From: Acinetobacter sp. WU_MDCI_Axc73
Lineage (GTDB): Bacteria; Pseudomonadota; Gammaproteobacteria; Pseudomonadales; Moraxellaceae
Direction: 5' to 3'
Assembly: GCF_025562455.1 (NCBI RefSeq)
Contig: NZ_JAHPRO010000004.1
Span: 1 to 64,000, forward strand
DNA length: 64,000 bases
Numbering within the stretch: the stretch's first letter is position 1; each line of letters begins with the position of its first letter. A program made the translations under genes and the position numbers. Below, one piece after another: positions 17,686-28,000 of this stretch. The notes under the pieces were generated by a model. That model was given only the letters and a program-made list of their open reading frames with translations, was not told the origin of the DNA and made no database searches.

Positions 17686-18590
17686 GCGTTAATGGGCTGA
17701 GGTTTGTTTTCGAGTAAGAACTGGGCAAAATCCTGATAGCTTGGAGAAAGATTAGAAAAATGATGAGCAGCTAACAGTAATTTACGATTTGCCCATGCAC
17801 CTGTGAGCGCAATTGTTGAGAAAGCATAAAGTTTTTGTAAATGCGAAGCAGCACGAAGAGGCATAATCGCGACACCTACACCGTTGGCGACGACTTGAGC
17901 CATCGCACTAAAGCTAGGTAAGCGTAAACGATAGTGTAGGTGGTGATGAAGATGTTTGGCTTGTGTTTCTATAGATTGTTGTAATGAATGATGGGGCAGC
18001 AGTCCAATAAAATCTTCCTTTAAAATCGCTACAAAATCCAAATGTCCATGTGTGGCTAAAGGATGATCTGGCGCGCAAATAAATACCAATGGATCTTCAG
18101 CAAAAATGTGTGTTTCCAATGCATCATTTGGAGCAAAAAAACTGGAAATCAGTCCTAATTCTGCCTGACCTTTTTGTAGTGCAGCAATAATGTCATTACT
18201 TTCTGCTTCATGTAATTCAATCTGAAGTTGTGCATGTTCGATCAAATATTTGGGCAATAACATGGGTAAATATTCGCTTTGTGCAGAGGAATTACACCAT
18301 AAAGTCAGTTGCTGTGTGGTTTTACGCTGGAAAGTCTGCATCTCTTGTTCTAATGCTTCGAGTCCATAGATCAGTTGTTGTGCATGTTGTAACAGGGTTT
18401 GACCCGAAATAGTCAATTCAACGCCTGTCGTATGTCGAATAAACAAGGCGCTGTGAAAATGTCGCTCTAGTTTTTTAATACGTTCACTGGCGGCCTGTAA
18501 AGAAATAGCTGAACGTTCAGCCCCTTTGGTGAAACTGCCCGTCTCCACCACGTGTAAAAATAGTTGTAGATCAAAAAAATCAAAGCGCAT
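17682..18590 (-). CDS. LysR family transcriptional regulator
   Basis: About 302 aa from the ATG at 18590, where the conserved helix-turn-helix begins (MRFDFFDLQLFLHVVETGSF). The longer frame to 18650 adds 20 residues not usual for the family. The winged HTH covers residues 1-60 (TKGAERSAISLQAASERIKKLE) and the rest is the periplasmic-binding-type effector domain. It converges on the TauE/SafE gene with a four-base overlap, so it could regulate it, but LysR proteins more often control divergent genes; here the divergent side has no near gene. Confidence 0.86.
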   Translation of the reverse strand: MRFDFFDLQLFLHVVETGSFTKGAERSAISLQAASERIKKLERHFHSALFIRHTTGVELTISGQTLLQHAQQLIYGLEALEQEMQTFQRKTTQQLTLWCNSSAQSEYLPMLLPKYLIEHAQLQIELHEAESNDIIAALQKGQAELGLISSFFAPNDALETHIFAEDPLVFICAPDHPLATHGHLDFVAILKEDFIGLLPHHSLQQSIETQAKHLHHHLHYRLRLPSFSAMAQVVANGVGVAIMPLRAASHLQKLYAFSTIALTGAWANRKLLLAAHHFSNLSPSYQDFAQFLLENKPQPINA

Positions 18591-18663
18591 AAGCCATTCT
18601 GTGAGTATTAAGCGTGACAAAGTCATGATAACCAAAAATGATGGGTTCAAGATCTAATTTCAT

Positions 18664-18688
18664 AAAAAAAGCAGCCTTATGGCTGCTT
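18664..18688 (-). terminator. Terminator of the uracil permease gene
   Basis: Read on the minus strand, AAGCAGCC-ATAA-GGCTGCTT is followed by TTTTTTT. It lies just after the stop codon of the permease gene. Confidence 0.85.
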
Positions 18689-18710
18689 AAAAGAGACCCC
18701 TATAAATCAT

Positions 18711-20006
18711 TTAGGTTTTATCTTTTAGACCAAATAACCAATTCAACAAAATCGCCGCAAACGTTGCTGTTCCGATTCCGCCTAAATTGAAGTTGCCAAA
18801 CATCAATTCAAAGTTACCTGCACCCAAAATAATCGTGACCGCAGCAACTACCAGATTTTTGTTGTTAGAAAAATCCACTTTGTTTTCAAGCCAGATTTTT
18901 GCCCCTGCAATGGTAATTAAACCAAACACTACAATCGAAGCGCCTGTAAGTACGGCTGTGGGAATGGTACTAATGACTGCACCAAATTTTGGAGATAGTC
19001 CTAGAAAAATAGCAAATACACCTGCAATCACAAACACAATTGTGGAGTAAACACGGGTGACTGCCATGACCCCGATATTTTCACCATAGGTGGTCATACC
19101 TGGCGCGCCTACACTACCTGACAATGTCGTGGCAATTCCATCGGCGACAAAAGCCTTGCCCAGATAAGGGGTTAAGTCTTCATTCGTCATGGCGCCTACT
19201 GCTTTGATATGTCCCAGATTTTCAGCGACTAAAATCAGCGCTACAGGAGCAATAATCAACATCGCATTCATCTGGAAAGTTGGTGCAGTCAAGCTTAGCA
19301 CACCAAACCACGGTGCAGCCGAAATTTGTGAAAAGTCAATTGGTTGGCCCCACCCAAGACCATTGGTGGCCACTGCATAAATCAGATAAGCGATGAGTAG
19401 ACCAATTAAAAGTAATAGTCGCTGTAATAGTCCACGAGTAAATACCGCGATAATGCCCATACATAACACTGTCACCAGTGCCATCCACATATCAAAGGGA
19501 TGGCCAGCCACTGCTTTTACAGTGACAGGCGCCAAATTTAAACCAATAATCATGACCACAGCACCCGTAACGACAGGTGGCATCAATTTTTCAATCCAGC
19601 GCGTTCCTGTCAGCATGACCATAAAGCCAATAATGGCATAAATAACACCACAGGCGACAATGCCGCCCAGTGCAACGCTAATATTCGGATTTGCGCCTGA
19701 ACCTGTGATATGTCCTGTCGCAGCAGCGACAACGCCAATGAACGCAAAGCTCGAACCCAAATAACTTGGAACCCGCCCGCCCGTCATACAGAAAAATAAA
19801 ATCGTACAGATGCCTGACATCAGGATCGCAAGATTTGGGTTAAAGCCCATGAGTAACGGAGCCAATACGGTCGAACCGAACATGGCAAATGCATGTTGAA
19901 TACCTAAAACTGCACTTTGAGCGGGCGGAAGGTACTCATCGGTCGCAACAGGACGATGATCGATCTGCCCTTGATACGGACGCCATTTTGGAAACCAAGT
20001 GGACAT
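18711..20006 (-). CDS. uraA: Uracil/xanthine permease (NCS2 family)
   Basis: 431 aa with about 14 hydrophobic segments. The start FxxxxxxxTILxPLLMGFNP, the serine-rich VPSYLGSSFAFIG and the metal-free substrate motif near VAENLGHIKAVG fit NCS2 proton symporters of the uracil branch (UraA/PyrP). It should import uracil through the inner membrane. The gene stands alone with its own terminator. A 16-base palindrome at 20117-20132 upstream could be an operator. Xanthine or another nucleobase cannot be excluded as substrate. Confidence 0.85.
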   Translation of the reverse strand: MSTWFPKWRPYQGQIDHRPVATDEYLPPAQSAVLGIQHAFAMFGSTVLAPLLMGFNPNLAILMSGICTILFFCMTGGRVPSYLGSSFAFIGVVAAATGHITGSGANPNISVALGGIVACGVIYAIIGFMVMLTGTRWIEKLMPPVVTGAVVMIIGLNLAPVTVKAVAGHPFDMWMALVTVLCMGIIAVFTRGLLQRLLLLIGLLIAYLIYAVATNGLGWGQPIDFSQISAAPWFGVLSLTAPTFQMNAMLIIAPVALILVAENLGHIKAVGAMTNEDLTPYLGKAFVADGIATTLSGSVGAPGMTTYGENIGVMAVTRVYSTIVFVIAGVFAIFLGLSPKFGAVISTIPTAVLTGASIVVFGLITIAGAKIWLENKVDFSNNKNLVVAAVTIILGAGNFELMFGNFNLGGIGTATFAAILLNWLFGLKDKT

Positions 20007-20319
20007 AAAATAGACTCTAATTGTTTTTACTGGCGCACATCATACTCTTTCTTTGACGATGATTTAATTGATTTATGAGCAACTGGTAAAGTAAGGCATT
20101 TGATTTAGCTTTTATTTTTACCAAATGGTAAATATATGGGAAATTTAACTTAAAGATATATCAGAAGATTGAGAGCGTGGATTTATCAGAAAGATAGACG
20201 GTTACGTATGACCACGTATTTAAATGCGAGCGGAAAAAATTGTAAAAATGCAGAGTCTAAATGCATGTAGGCAATCTCTTGTTAAAGAAAATGGCCTACA
20301 TACGATTTAAAAATTGACT
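20007..20319. other. Intergenic region upstream of uraA and downstream of ppc
   Basis: 313 bases. TTTACC-AAAT-GGTAAA at 20117-20132 is an operator-like palindrome about 110 bases before the uraA start. ATGTAGGC (20265-20272) and GCCTACAT (20294-20301) pair over eight bases 20 bases after the ppc stop codon and may act as its weak terminator, although no T run follows. No gene was seen. Confidence 0.55.
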
Positions 20320-23004
20320 TTAGCCTGTATTACGCAGCCCTGCTGCAATGCCCGCGATACTGACCATTAATGCATGGTCGACCGGGGTGTGTTCAGCCTG
20401 TTCAACGTTTAAATAACTTCTACGCCGTTTCATCAGTTCTGCCTGTAATAAATGCAAAGGCAATAAATAAGTTTTACGAACCCGCATCGCCTGATCCAGT
20501 ACTTCGTTATTACTCAGTAATTTGGACTCACCTTTCATAGCAAGTAAAGTTTGAACGGCATCTTTTAAGCGTTGACGTAACTCTGTACCGAGTGCCTTCA
20601 AATTTTCATCCTGAGTCAGATGCGATTCATAATACAGAGCTATACTGCCATCCGATTTAGAAAGAACCATTTCCAGCATATCAATCAAAGTCTGGAAATA
20701 AGGCCATTGTTGTAGCATTTCATCGAGTGTTTCTTTTTGACCAGCATCAATAATTTGGTTAATCGCGGCTCCTGTACCTAACCATGCAGGGAGCATCAGA
20801 CGAATTTGTGTCCATGCAAATACCCACGGAATCGCACGTAGAGATTCAATACCCCCACTAACTTTGCGCTTAGCAGGACGTGAGCCTAGTGGCAACATTT
20901 GTAATTCAAGCTCTGGCGTAACGGTACGTAGATATTGGACAAAATAAGGATTTTCACGCACAGTTTCACGATAGACCTGTACCGAAATATCGGTCATTTG
21001 ATGCATCAACTCTCGCCATTCCTTTTTTGGAGTAGGCGGGGGTAACAGGGTCGCTTCAAGCGTTGCCGCGGTATAAATTTCTAGATTTTGTAAGGCGACT
21101 TCTTCTAAACCAAATTTAAAACGAATCATTTCACCTTGTTCAGTCACACGGATCGCGCCTGAGATCGAACCTGGCGGCTGTGAAAACAAAGCTTGCTGTG
21201 TAGGTGCGCCCCCGCGACTGATGGAACCACCGCGACCATGAAATAGGGTCAGTTGAATCCCATGTTGTTTCGCAACAGCAGTGAGTTCTTCTTGTGCACG
21301 ATATTGCGCCCAATTGGCGGACATAAAACCTGCATCTTTAGCCGAGTCAGAATAGCCAATCATGACTTCATGCTTGCCATGGATATGCTGTTTGTACCAA
21401 GGCATATTGAACAGCGTATTCATGGTCGCTGCTGCACCGTCCAGATCTTTCAGGGTTTCAAATAGCGGCACAACACGAAGAGGATGCAAAATGCTCGCTT
21501 CTTTTTGTAGAAGTAATACAGCGAGTACATCACTGGCATATTCAGCCATCGAAATAATATAAGCACCCAAACTTTCGGGTGGTTGCGCTGCCAAGGTCTG
21601 CATGGTCGCAAACACTTCTTTGACATCAGGATGCTGGATCAGGCTGTTTTGTGGTTCATCCAAATGGCGGGGCAGCAGAGGTCGTTTACTTTGTAATTCC
21701 TGAATCAAAAAGTTTTGCCGAGCTTGTTCTGTCCATGATTCAAAATTACCCAATCCTAGATATTCTGTAATGGCTGAAATAGCCTGACGATGTCGCCCTG
21801 ATTCCTGACGAATGTCCAGTTTTAATAGTTCAATTCCAAAGCAATTTACGCGGTAAATAAAATCCAGTAATTTACCATTGGCAATTTCAGCTAAATTCGA
21901 TTCGATCAGCGAGCGATGGCAGAGTAATAATGGCTCAAGCAATTCACTTTTAGTATGAATAATCTGGCTATCATCGGCTTCAAAACCTTGTAACTTCTGT
22001 GCCAACCAGTGTCGAGTCGCTTTAAGGCGTTGACGAGTATCACGTAAATATTCGCGGTACGGTTCAGGATGTTCATAGCCTAAAGCCTGTTTCAGTTCAT
22101 CCGAACAAGCCTGAATAGACAGCTCCCAACGTAAATCTTCGATATCACGTAGATATAAATCTGCGGCTTGCCAACGTGATAACCATAAAACTTCTTGTGT
22201 AACGCTGTGAGTCACGTTTGGATTGCCATCACGGTCACCCCCCATCCATGAGGCAAAACGGATGGGTGCAATTTCTAGCGGTAATGAGCTTTCGCAATGT
22301 GCCTGAAGCAGTTCATTTAGTTCACGGACAAATTTGGGAACCGCATTCCATAGGGTTTGTTCGATGGTGGTAAATCCCCATTTGGCTTCGTCTACAGGGG
22401 TTGGGCGGTTATGACGAATTTCATCAGTTTGCCAAGCTGAACAGATCAGCTCCTTAAGATTATTCAACACCGCTTGACGTTCACGGGGCGTTAATTTTTG
22501 CTGATCGAGCCGTGCCAAATCTTCATTGATATCGTCATATTTTTGAATGAGGGTGCGGCGACTGACTTCGGTTGGATGTGCGGTCAGCACCAGTTCAATT
22601 TTAAGCTGACAGATTTGGTCAAACAGTTGCTGCGCTGAAATTTGGCGCTCTTTAAATTTAGCAAATAAATGCACCAGTGGATTTGGCGAGGGCGCATTTT
22701 CATCAAACTCACTGCGACGACGGCTACGCACCACATTGTACTGTTCTGCAATATTGGCAAAATTAAGAAATTGCGAAAAGGCACGGGTTAATGGCAGGAT
22801 TTCTTCATCCTTAAGCCCCCAGAAAAGTTGTTCCAGCTTTTTTTCGGCTTCTGCATGACCATCACGTGCACCTTTAGCGAGGGCACGAATTTGCTCAACC
22901 TGATTAAACAAATCTTGTCCTGCGTGCTGTTTCAGGGTTTCTCCCAGTAAATTACCCAGTAGACGCACGTCCTCACGTAAAGGAGCATCAATTTGTTGAA
23001 TCAT
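20320..23004 (-). CDS. ppc: Phosphoenolpyruvate carboxylase
   Basis: 894 aa, full length. The catalytic histidine is in VLTAHPTEVSRR (about residue 163), the second signature is GYSDSAKDAGF near 575, and the mobile loop FHGRGGSISRGG follows; the protein ends in the family's NTG. It carboxylates PEP to oxaloacetate to refill the TCA cycle, in the cytoplasm as a tetramer. AGGAG with suitable spacing precedes the ATG. The gene is single, with no partner. Confidence 0.98.
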   Translation of the reverse strand: MIQQIDAPLREDVRLLGNLLGETLKQHAGQDLFNQVEQIRALAKGARDGHAEAEKKLEQLFWGLKDEEILPLTRAFSQFLNFANIAEQYNVVRSRRRSEFDENAPSPNPLVHLFAKFKERQISAQQLFDQICQLKIELVLTAHPTEVSRRTLIQKYDDINEDLARLDQQKLTPRERQAVLNNLKELICSAWQTDEIRHNRPTPVDEAKWGFTTIEQTLWNAVPKFVRELNELLQAHCESSLPLEIAPIRFASWMGGDRDGNPNVTHSVTQEVLWLSRWQAADLYLRDIEDLRWELSIQACSDELKQALGYEHPEPYREYLRDTRQRLKATRHWLAQKLQGFEADDSQIIHTKSELLEPLLLCHRSLIESNLAEIANGKLLDFIYRVNCFGIELLKLDIRQESGRHRQAISAITEYLGLGNFESWTEQARQNFLIQELQSKRPLLPRHLDEPQNSLIQHPDVKEVFATMQTLAAQPPESLGAYIISMAEYASDVLAVLLLQKEASILHPLRVVPLFETLKDLDGAAATMNTLFNMPWYKQHIHGKHEVMIGYSDSAKDAGFMSANWAQYRAQEELTAVAKQHGIQLTLFHGRGGSISRGGAPTQQALFSQPPGSISGAIRVTEQGEMIRFKFGLEEVALQNLEIYTAATLEATLLPPPTPKKEWRELMHQMTDISVQVYRETVRENPYFVQYLRTVTPELELQMLPLGSRPAKRKVSGGIESLRAIPWVFAWTQIRLMLPAWLGTGAAINQIIDAGQKETLDEMLQQWPYFQTLIDMLEMVLSKSDGSIALYYESHLTQDENLKALGTELRQRLKDAVQTLLAMKGESKLLSNNEVLDQAMRVRKTYLLPLHLLQAELMKRRRSYLNVEQAEHTPVDHALMVSIAGIAAGLRNTG

Positions 23005-23165
23005 GGCGTTAGCTCTCCTGCTTTTGTTCTCTCGACTATACCCCGATTCAATGACATTCCAAGTCTAGAGCGTAAAAATATATGAATTATTGTTTAAAAA
23101 ATTAACACTTATGCGTAGGAGTATACATATGCAGAAAAGTCTATGTTTCACAATACGGCGAAGGT

Positions 23166-23783
23166 CTATACCTTATATTTCAACATAAAAATTTCGATGG
23201 CATCAGTCACAATATTGCCGATTTCTTCAAAAGAGGGCACTTCGCGGATACCAAGCAAAACCTGATGATGTCGAATACCCAGTAACAGTGACAATGTCAG
23301 TTCTGTTTGTTTAATTGGGTCATCTTGACGAATAAATTTGAAACTGGCTGCCTGAGTGAAAAATTCACGCAATGCGTCAAAAAGCGGTTGATGGGAAGCC
23401 TCAAAAAAATGTTGAGCCAACCGACTTTGCTCGGCAGCAAGCTCAAGTAATACATGTTCAAGTTTTACTGCTTCTGGTAAATAAATCATCTTCAGAACGC
23501 ACTCACAAACGTCTGAAAATACATGTAAAAAATCACTTTGTGCGGTTAAAAAAAAGTGTTGTTCGGAAATGCATTCTGCGCAGGTTTCCTGAATGGCACA
23601 TGTAAACAGGCTTTCTTTATCCTGAAAATGATTATAGACCGTGAGCTTGGTCACATTAGCGTCTTTGGCAATCTGGTTCATACTGGAACCGTGATAGCCC
23701 TGTTTTAAAAAAAGTGCCTTTGCTGCCTCTAAAATATGAGCTCTTTTTTCCAGATCTTTTGGTCGACCAATCGTATTTTGCAC
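23166..23783 (-). CDS. TetR family transcriptional regulator of the RND operon
   Basis: 205 aa starting with GTG at 23783, preceded by AAGAG. The HTH is MNQIAKDANVTKLTVYNHFQDKESLF (about residues 36-61), the normal TetR DNA-binding module; the remaining helices form the ligand-binding dimer domain. It is divergent from the RND adaptor gene, and the 150 bases between them hold a near-perfect inverted repeat, so local repression of the pump is likely. The inducing ligand is unknown. Confidence 0.9.
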   Translation of the reverse strand: MQNTIGRPKDLEKRAHILEAAKALFLKQGYHGSSMNQIAKDANVTKLTVYNHFQDKESLFTCAIQETCAECISEQHFFLTAQSDFLHVFSDVCECVLKMIYLPEAVKLEHVLLELAAEQSRLAQHFFEASHQPLFDALREFFTQAASFKFIRQDDPIKQTELTLSLLLGIRHHQVLLGIREVPSFEEIGNIVTDAIEIFMLKYKV

Positions 23784-23835
23784 AAAAAATCTCTTAAATT
23801 AATTTAAAAAATAAAAACTTATCTTATTTTACATA

Positions 23836-23861
23836 ATTAATGTACCACTGGGTATATTAAT
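23836..23861. promoter_or_regulatory. Candidate operator for the TetR regulator
   Basis: ATTAATGTACC-ACTG-GGTATATTAAT has 11-base arms with one mismatch around a four-base centre. It lies midway between the divergent TetR and RND genes, where a TetR dimer would bind to control both. Confidence 0.6.
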
Positions 23862-23933
23862 TAAAAAACAAACAAATTAAGATACTGCTTATATTGTGCC
23901 TTAAAAAACAAATTTGAATAAGAGCGAAGGGTT

Positions 23934-25040
23934 ATGACCTCGATAAAACTGACCAGTTTAAGTATATGGGTAGTGTGTCTAATTACATTGGGTGGATGTA
24001 ATAAACAAGCACCTGAAGCAGAACAAATTCCCTATGTCATGGTGACACAACCCTCAGCAAGCATGAATGAACAAAAAAGCTATGCAGGCGAGGTACAGGC
24101 GCGTCAGCAAACGGCTTTGGCTTTTCGGGTCGGGGGGCAGATTACCCAGCGTTATGCTGATGTAGGTGATCGGGTAAAGGTTGGGCAAGTCTTGGCCAGA
24201 CTGGATGTAAAAGATGCCCAGTTACAAATGAGTGCTGCTAAGGCTCAACTTGAGAGTGCTCAATCTTCGGCAAAAATTGCCAGTGAAGAATTAAAACGTT
24301 TCCAACAGCTCTTGCCTTTAAATGCAGTCAGTCGCTCCCAATTTGACAGCATTAAAAATCAAAATGATGCAGCGCAGGCGAGTTTACAACAGGCACGTTC
24401 CAATTATGAAGTGGCTGCCAATCAAACAGGTTATAACCAGTTGGTTGCTAACAAAAATGGGGTAATTACCCAGCGTCAGATTGAAGTTGGCCAAGTGGTT
24501 GCGGCGGGACAAGCGGCTTATCAACTGGCGATTGATGGGGATCGCGAAGTGGTCATTGGCGCACCTGAACAGGCTATTTCTGAAATAAAGGTGGGGCAGC
24601 CCGCATGGATCACCCTCTGGTCTCAACCTGAACAAAAATATGCAGCTTATGTGCGCGAAATCTCACCTGCGGCAGATCAGTCCCGCACGTTTAGCGTCAA
24701 AGTTGCATTACGTGAAGCACAACCTTCGATTCAGCTCGGGCAAAGTGCTCGTGTGTTTTTTAACGCCACTCAACATGATGTTCTTAGTGTACCTTTGTCT
24801 AGTGTTTCTGCAAATAATCAACAAGCTTATGTCTGGATCGTCAAACCGAATCAGACTATTCATAAGGTCGCGGTGACTTTAGGTGCTTACGGGCGTGACA
24901 GTGTTCCAGTGTTATCTGGTCTAAACGTCAATGATTATGTGGTGGTGGGTGGTGTTCATCTATTACATGAACAACAAAAAATTCATCCCATCGATCGTGA
25001 CAATCGTCCTGTGCAAATTGCCTCAGGAGCGAAGCCATGA
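23934..25040 (+). CDS. RND efflux periplasmic adaptor (membrane fusion lipoprotein)
   Basis: 368 aa. The signal peptide ends in the lipobox LGGC (Cys22), so it is an inner-membrane lipoprotein. The biotinyl-lipoyl halves (AFRVGGQITQRYADVGDRVKVGQVLARLD; residues about 64-92), the coiled hairpin rich in Gln and Ala (95-165), and the beta-barrel and membrane-proximal parts follow in the order of HlyD/AcrA adaptors. It joins the pump to an outer-membrane channel, which is not encoded here. It is the first gene of a two-gene operon and its stop codon overlaps the next start by four bases. Confidence 0.92.
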   Translation: MTSIKLTSLSIWVVCLITLGGCNKQAPEAEQIPYVMVTQPSASMNEQKSYAGEVQARQQTALAFRVGGQITQRYADVGDRVKVGQVLARLDVKDAQLQMSAAKAQLESAQSSAKIASEELKRFQQLLPLNAVSRSQFDSIKNQNDAAQASLQQARSNYEVAANQTGYNQLVANKNGVITQRQIEVGQVVAAGQAAYQLAIDGDREVVIGAPEQAISEIKVGQPAWITLWSQPEQKYAAYVREISPAADQSRTFSVKVALREAQPSIQLGQSARVFFNATQHDVLSVPLSSVSANNQQAYVWIVKPNQTIHKVAVTLGAYGRDSVPVLSGLNVNDYVVVGGVHLLHEQQKIHPIDRDNRPVQIASGAKP

Positions 25041-28000
25041 AGTTTAACTTGTCAGAGTGGGCACTGAACAATAAAGGCATCATTTTATATCTGATGTTAC
25101 TCTTAGCTATTGTGGGAATAATTTCTTACTCAAAATTGTCTCAGAGTGAAGATCCGCCTTTTACTTTTAAAGTCATGGTGGTTCAGACTTATTGGCCGGG
25201 TGCGACTGCGCAGGAAGTGTCGTTACAAGTCACTGATCGGATTGAAAAAGAACTGATGACAACTGGCCAATATGAAAAAATCATGGCCTATTCCAGACCG
25301 GGTGAGTCGATGGTCACTTTTGTCGCCAAAGATTCGCTCAAGTCCGATCAGATTCCAGATGTCTGGTATAACGTGCGAAAAAAAGTAGGGGACATCAAAC
25401 AGCAACTCCCCGCAGGTGTACAAGGCCCTTTTTTTAATGATGAGTTTGGCGATACCTTTGGCAATATTTATGTACTGACAGGCAACGACTATGACTATGC
25501 CGTGTTGAAAGAATATGCCGATCGTTTGCAATTACAACTACAACGCGTCAAGGATGTAGGCAAGGTCGAATTGGTGGGCTTGCAAGATCAAAAAATCTGG
25601 ATTGAACTGTCTAACACCAAAGCAGCACAGCTTGGAATTCCAGTTACAGCGATTCAAGAGGCATTGCAAAAACAAAACAGTATCAACAATGCAGGTTTCT
25701 TTGAAACAGGCACAGACCGCATTCAGGTTCGGGTCACAGGTGCATTACACAATGTAGATGATCTCAAACATATGCCGTTATTAATCGGTAATCGAACCAT
25801 ACAATTGGGAGATGTCGCAGAGGTCTATCGTGGTTTTAGCGAACCCGCTCAACCGCGTATGCGTTTTATGGGAGAAAATGGGATTGGTATTGCAGTATCC
25901 ATGCGTAAGGGGGGAGACATTATTGCGCTCGGCAAAAATCTGCAAAGTGAATTTGATCATTTACAAAAGACCTTGCCGCTTGGTATGCAACTAAAGAAAG
26001 TATCAGATCAACCTGTCGCCGTGCAGCGTAGTATTCACGAATTTATCCAAGTTTTAACTGAAGCAGTGATTATTGTATTACTGGTGAGCTTTTTTTCCTT
26101 AGGTTTTCGCACAGGACTGGTGGTGGCATTGTCCATTCCATTGGTGTTGGCCATGACCTTTGCTGGAATGAATCTTTTTGATGTCGGTCTGCATAAAATT
26201 TCATTGGGTGCCTTGATTCTTGCTTTGGGACTTTTGGTCGATGATGCCATTATTGCAGTCGAAATGATGGCGATCAAAATGGAGCAGGGCTATAGCCGTA
26301 TCAAAGCAGCAGGCTTTGCATGGAAAACCACAGCCTTTCCCATGTTAACAGGTACGTTGATTACCGCGGCGGGCTTTTTACCGATTGCCACTGCAAACTC
26401 CAGCACTGGTGAATATACCCGTTCAATTTTTCAGGTGGTGACGATTGCTTTGATTGTGTCGTGGTTTGCGGCGGTACTTTTTGTGCCTTATCTGGGGGAA
26501 AAGTTACTGCCAGATTTTAGTAGGATGCAACAAACTGCGCCGTGGTATCAGCGTCTTTGGGCGAGGCTACGCCATCAACCTGTGCCTCATTCTGTGCAGC
26601 ATCATGCAGGTGAAAACCATGATCCCTATCAAAGTGCCTTTTATTTACGCTTTCGTAAAATGGTCGAAACTTGTGTGAGTTATCGTAAAACGGTGATTGT
26701 TACGACGGTTTTAATTTTCATTGGCTCCGTCCTGTTATTTAAATTGGTGCCACAGCAGTTTTTTCCGCCATCAAATCGTGCTGAAATTTTAGTCGATTTA
26801 AAACTGGAAGAGGGTGCTTCTCTCACTGCCACAGAACAGGCGGTAAAAAAGGTTGAACAATTCCTTGCTCAGCAAAAGGGGATTGATAACTATGTGGCAT
26901 ATGTTGGGACAGGCTCGCCACGTTTTTATCTACCACTCGATCAACAACTGCCACAAGCCAGTTTTGCTCAGTTTGTAGTGTTAGCTTCTTCCCTAGATGA
27001 TCGCGATGAAATTCGTAAATCTCTTGATACACAAATTAAGAAACTATTGCCTCAGGTCAGAACACGAGTGTCATTATTGGAAAATGGCCCTCCTGTAGGC
27101 TATCCATTGCAATATCGAGTGTCTGGAGAAGACATAAGTCTAGTGCGAGAATGGGCACAGAAAGTCGCGAAAATCGTAGGGCAAGACCCAAATACCACCA
27201 ATGTGCATCTGGATTGGGGTGAGCCAAGCAAAATCATTGAACTCAATATCGATCAGGACCGAGCGCGTCAAATGGGGGTAAGCAGTCAGGATTTGGCCAA
27301 CTTCTTAAATAGTTCGATTACTGGGGCGGTCATTAATCAATATCGTGAAAAACGTGAATTGATTGAAATTCGTTTACGTGGCGATCAAAAAGAACGGGTT
27401 GATGTCGCTTCGTTATCCAGTCTTGCAGTCCCGACCAGTCACGGCAATAGCGTACCACTCGCACAAATTGCCAAAATCGAATACAAGTTTGAAGATGGTT
27501 TGATTTGGCATCGTAATCGCTTGCCAACCATTACTGTCCGCGCTGATATTCGCAGTCATTTACAACCTGCGACTGTAGTCGATCAACTCTCAGAGAAGAT
27601 GGATCAATTACGAGCACAACTACCCAATGGCTATCTGGTTGAAGTTGGCGGAACGGTCGAAGAATCTGCTAAAGGACAAAGTTCAGTCAATGCAGGTATG
27701 CCATTATTTTTAGCTGTGGTCATGACTTTATTGATGATTCAATTGAAAAGTATCTCACGATCAATCATCGTGTTTTTAACTGCGCCACTGGGGCTCATTG
27801 GCGTGACGCTATTTTTATTGTTGCTCAATAAGCCTTTCGGTTTTGTTGCGATGCTCGGTACCATTGCGTTATCAGGAATGATCATGCGTAATTCACTGAT
27901 TTTAATTGACCAGATTGAACAGGATATTGCAGCAGGGCACGATCCGTGGACTTCAATCATTGATGCGACAGTCCGCCGTTTTCGTCCGATTTTATTGACT

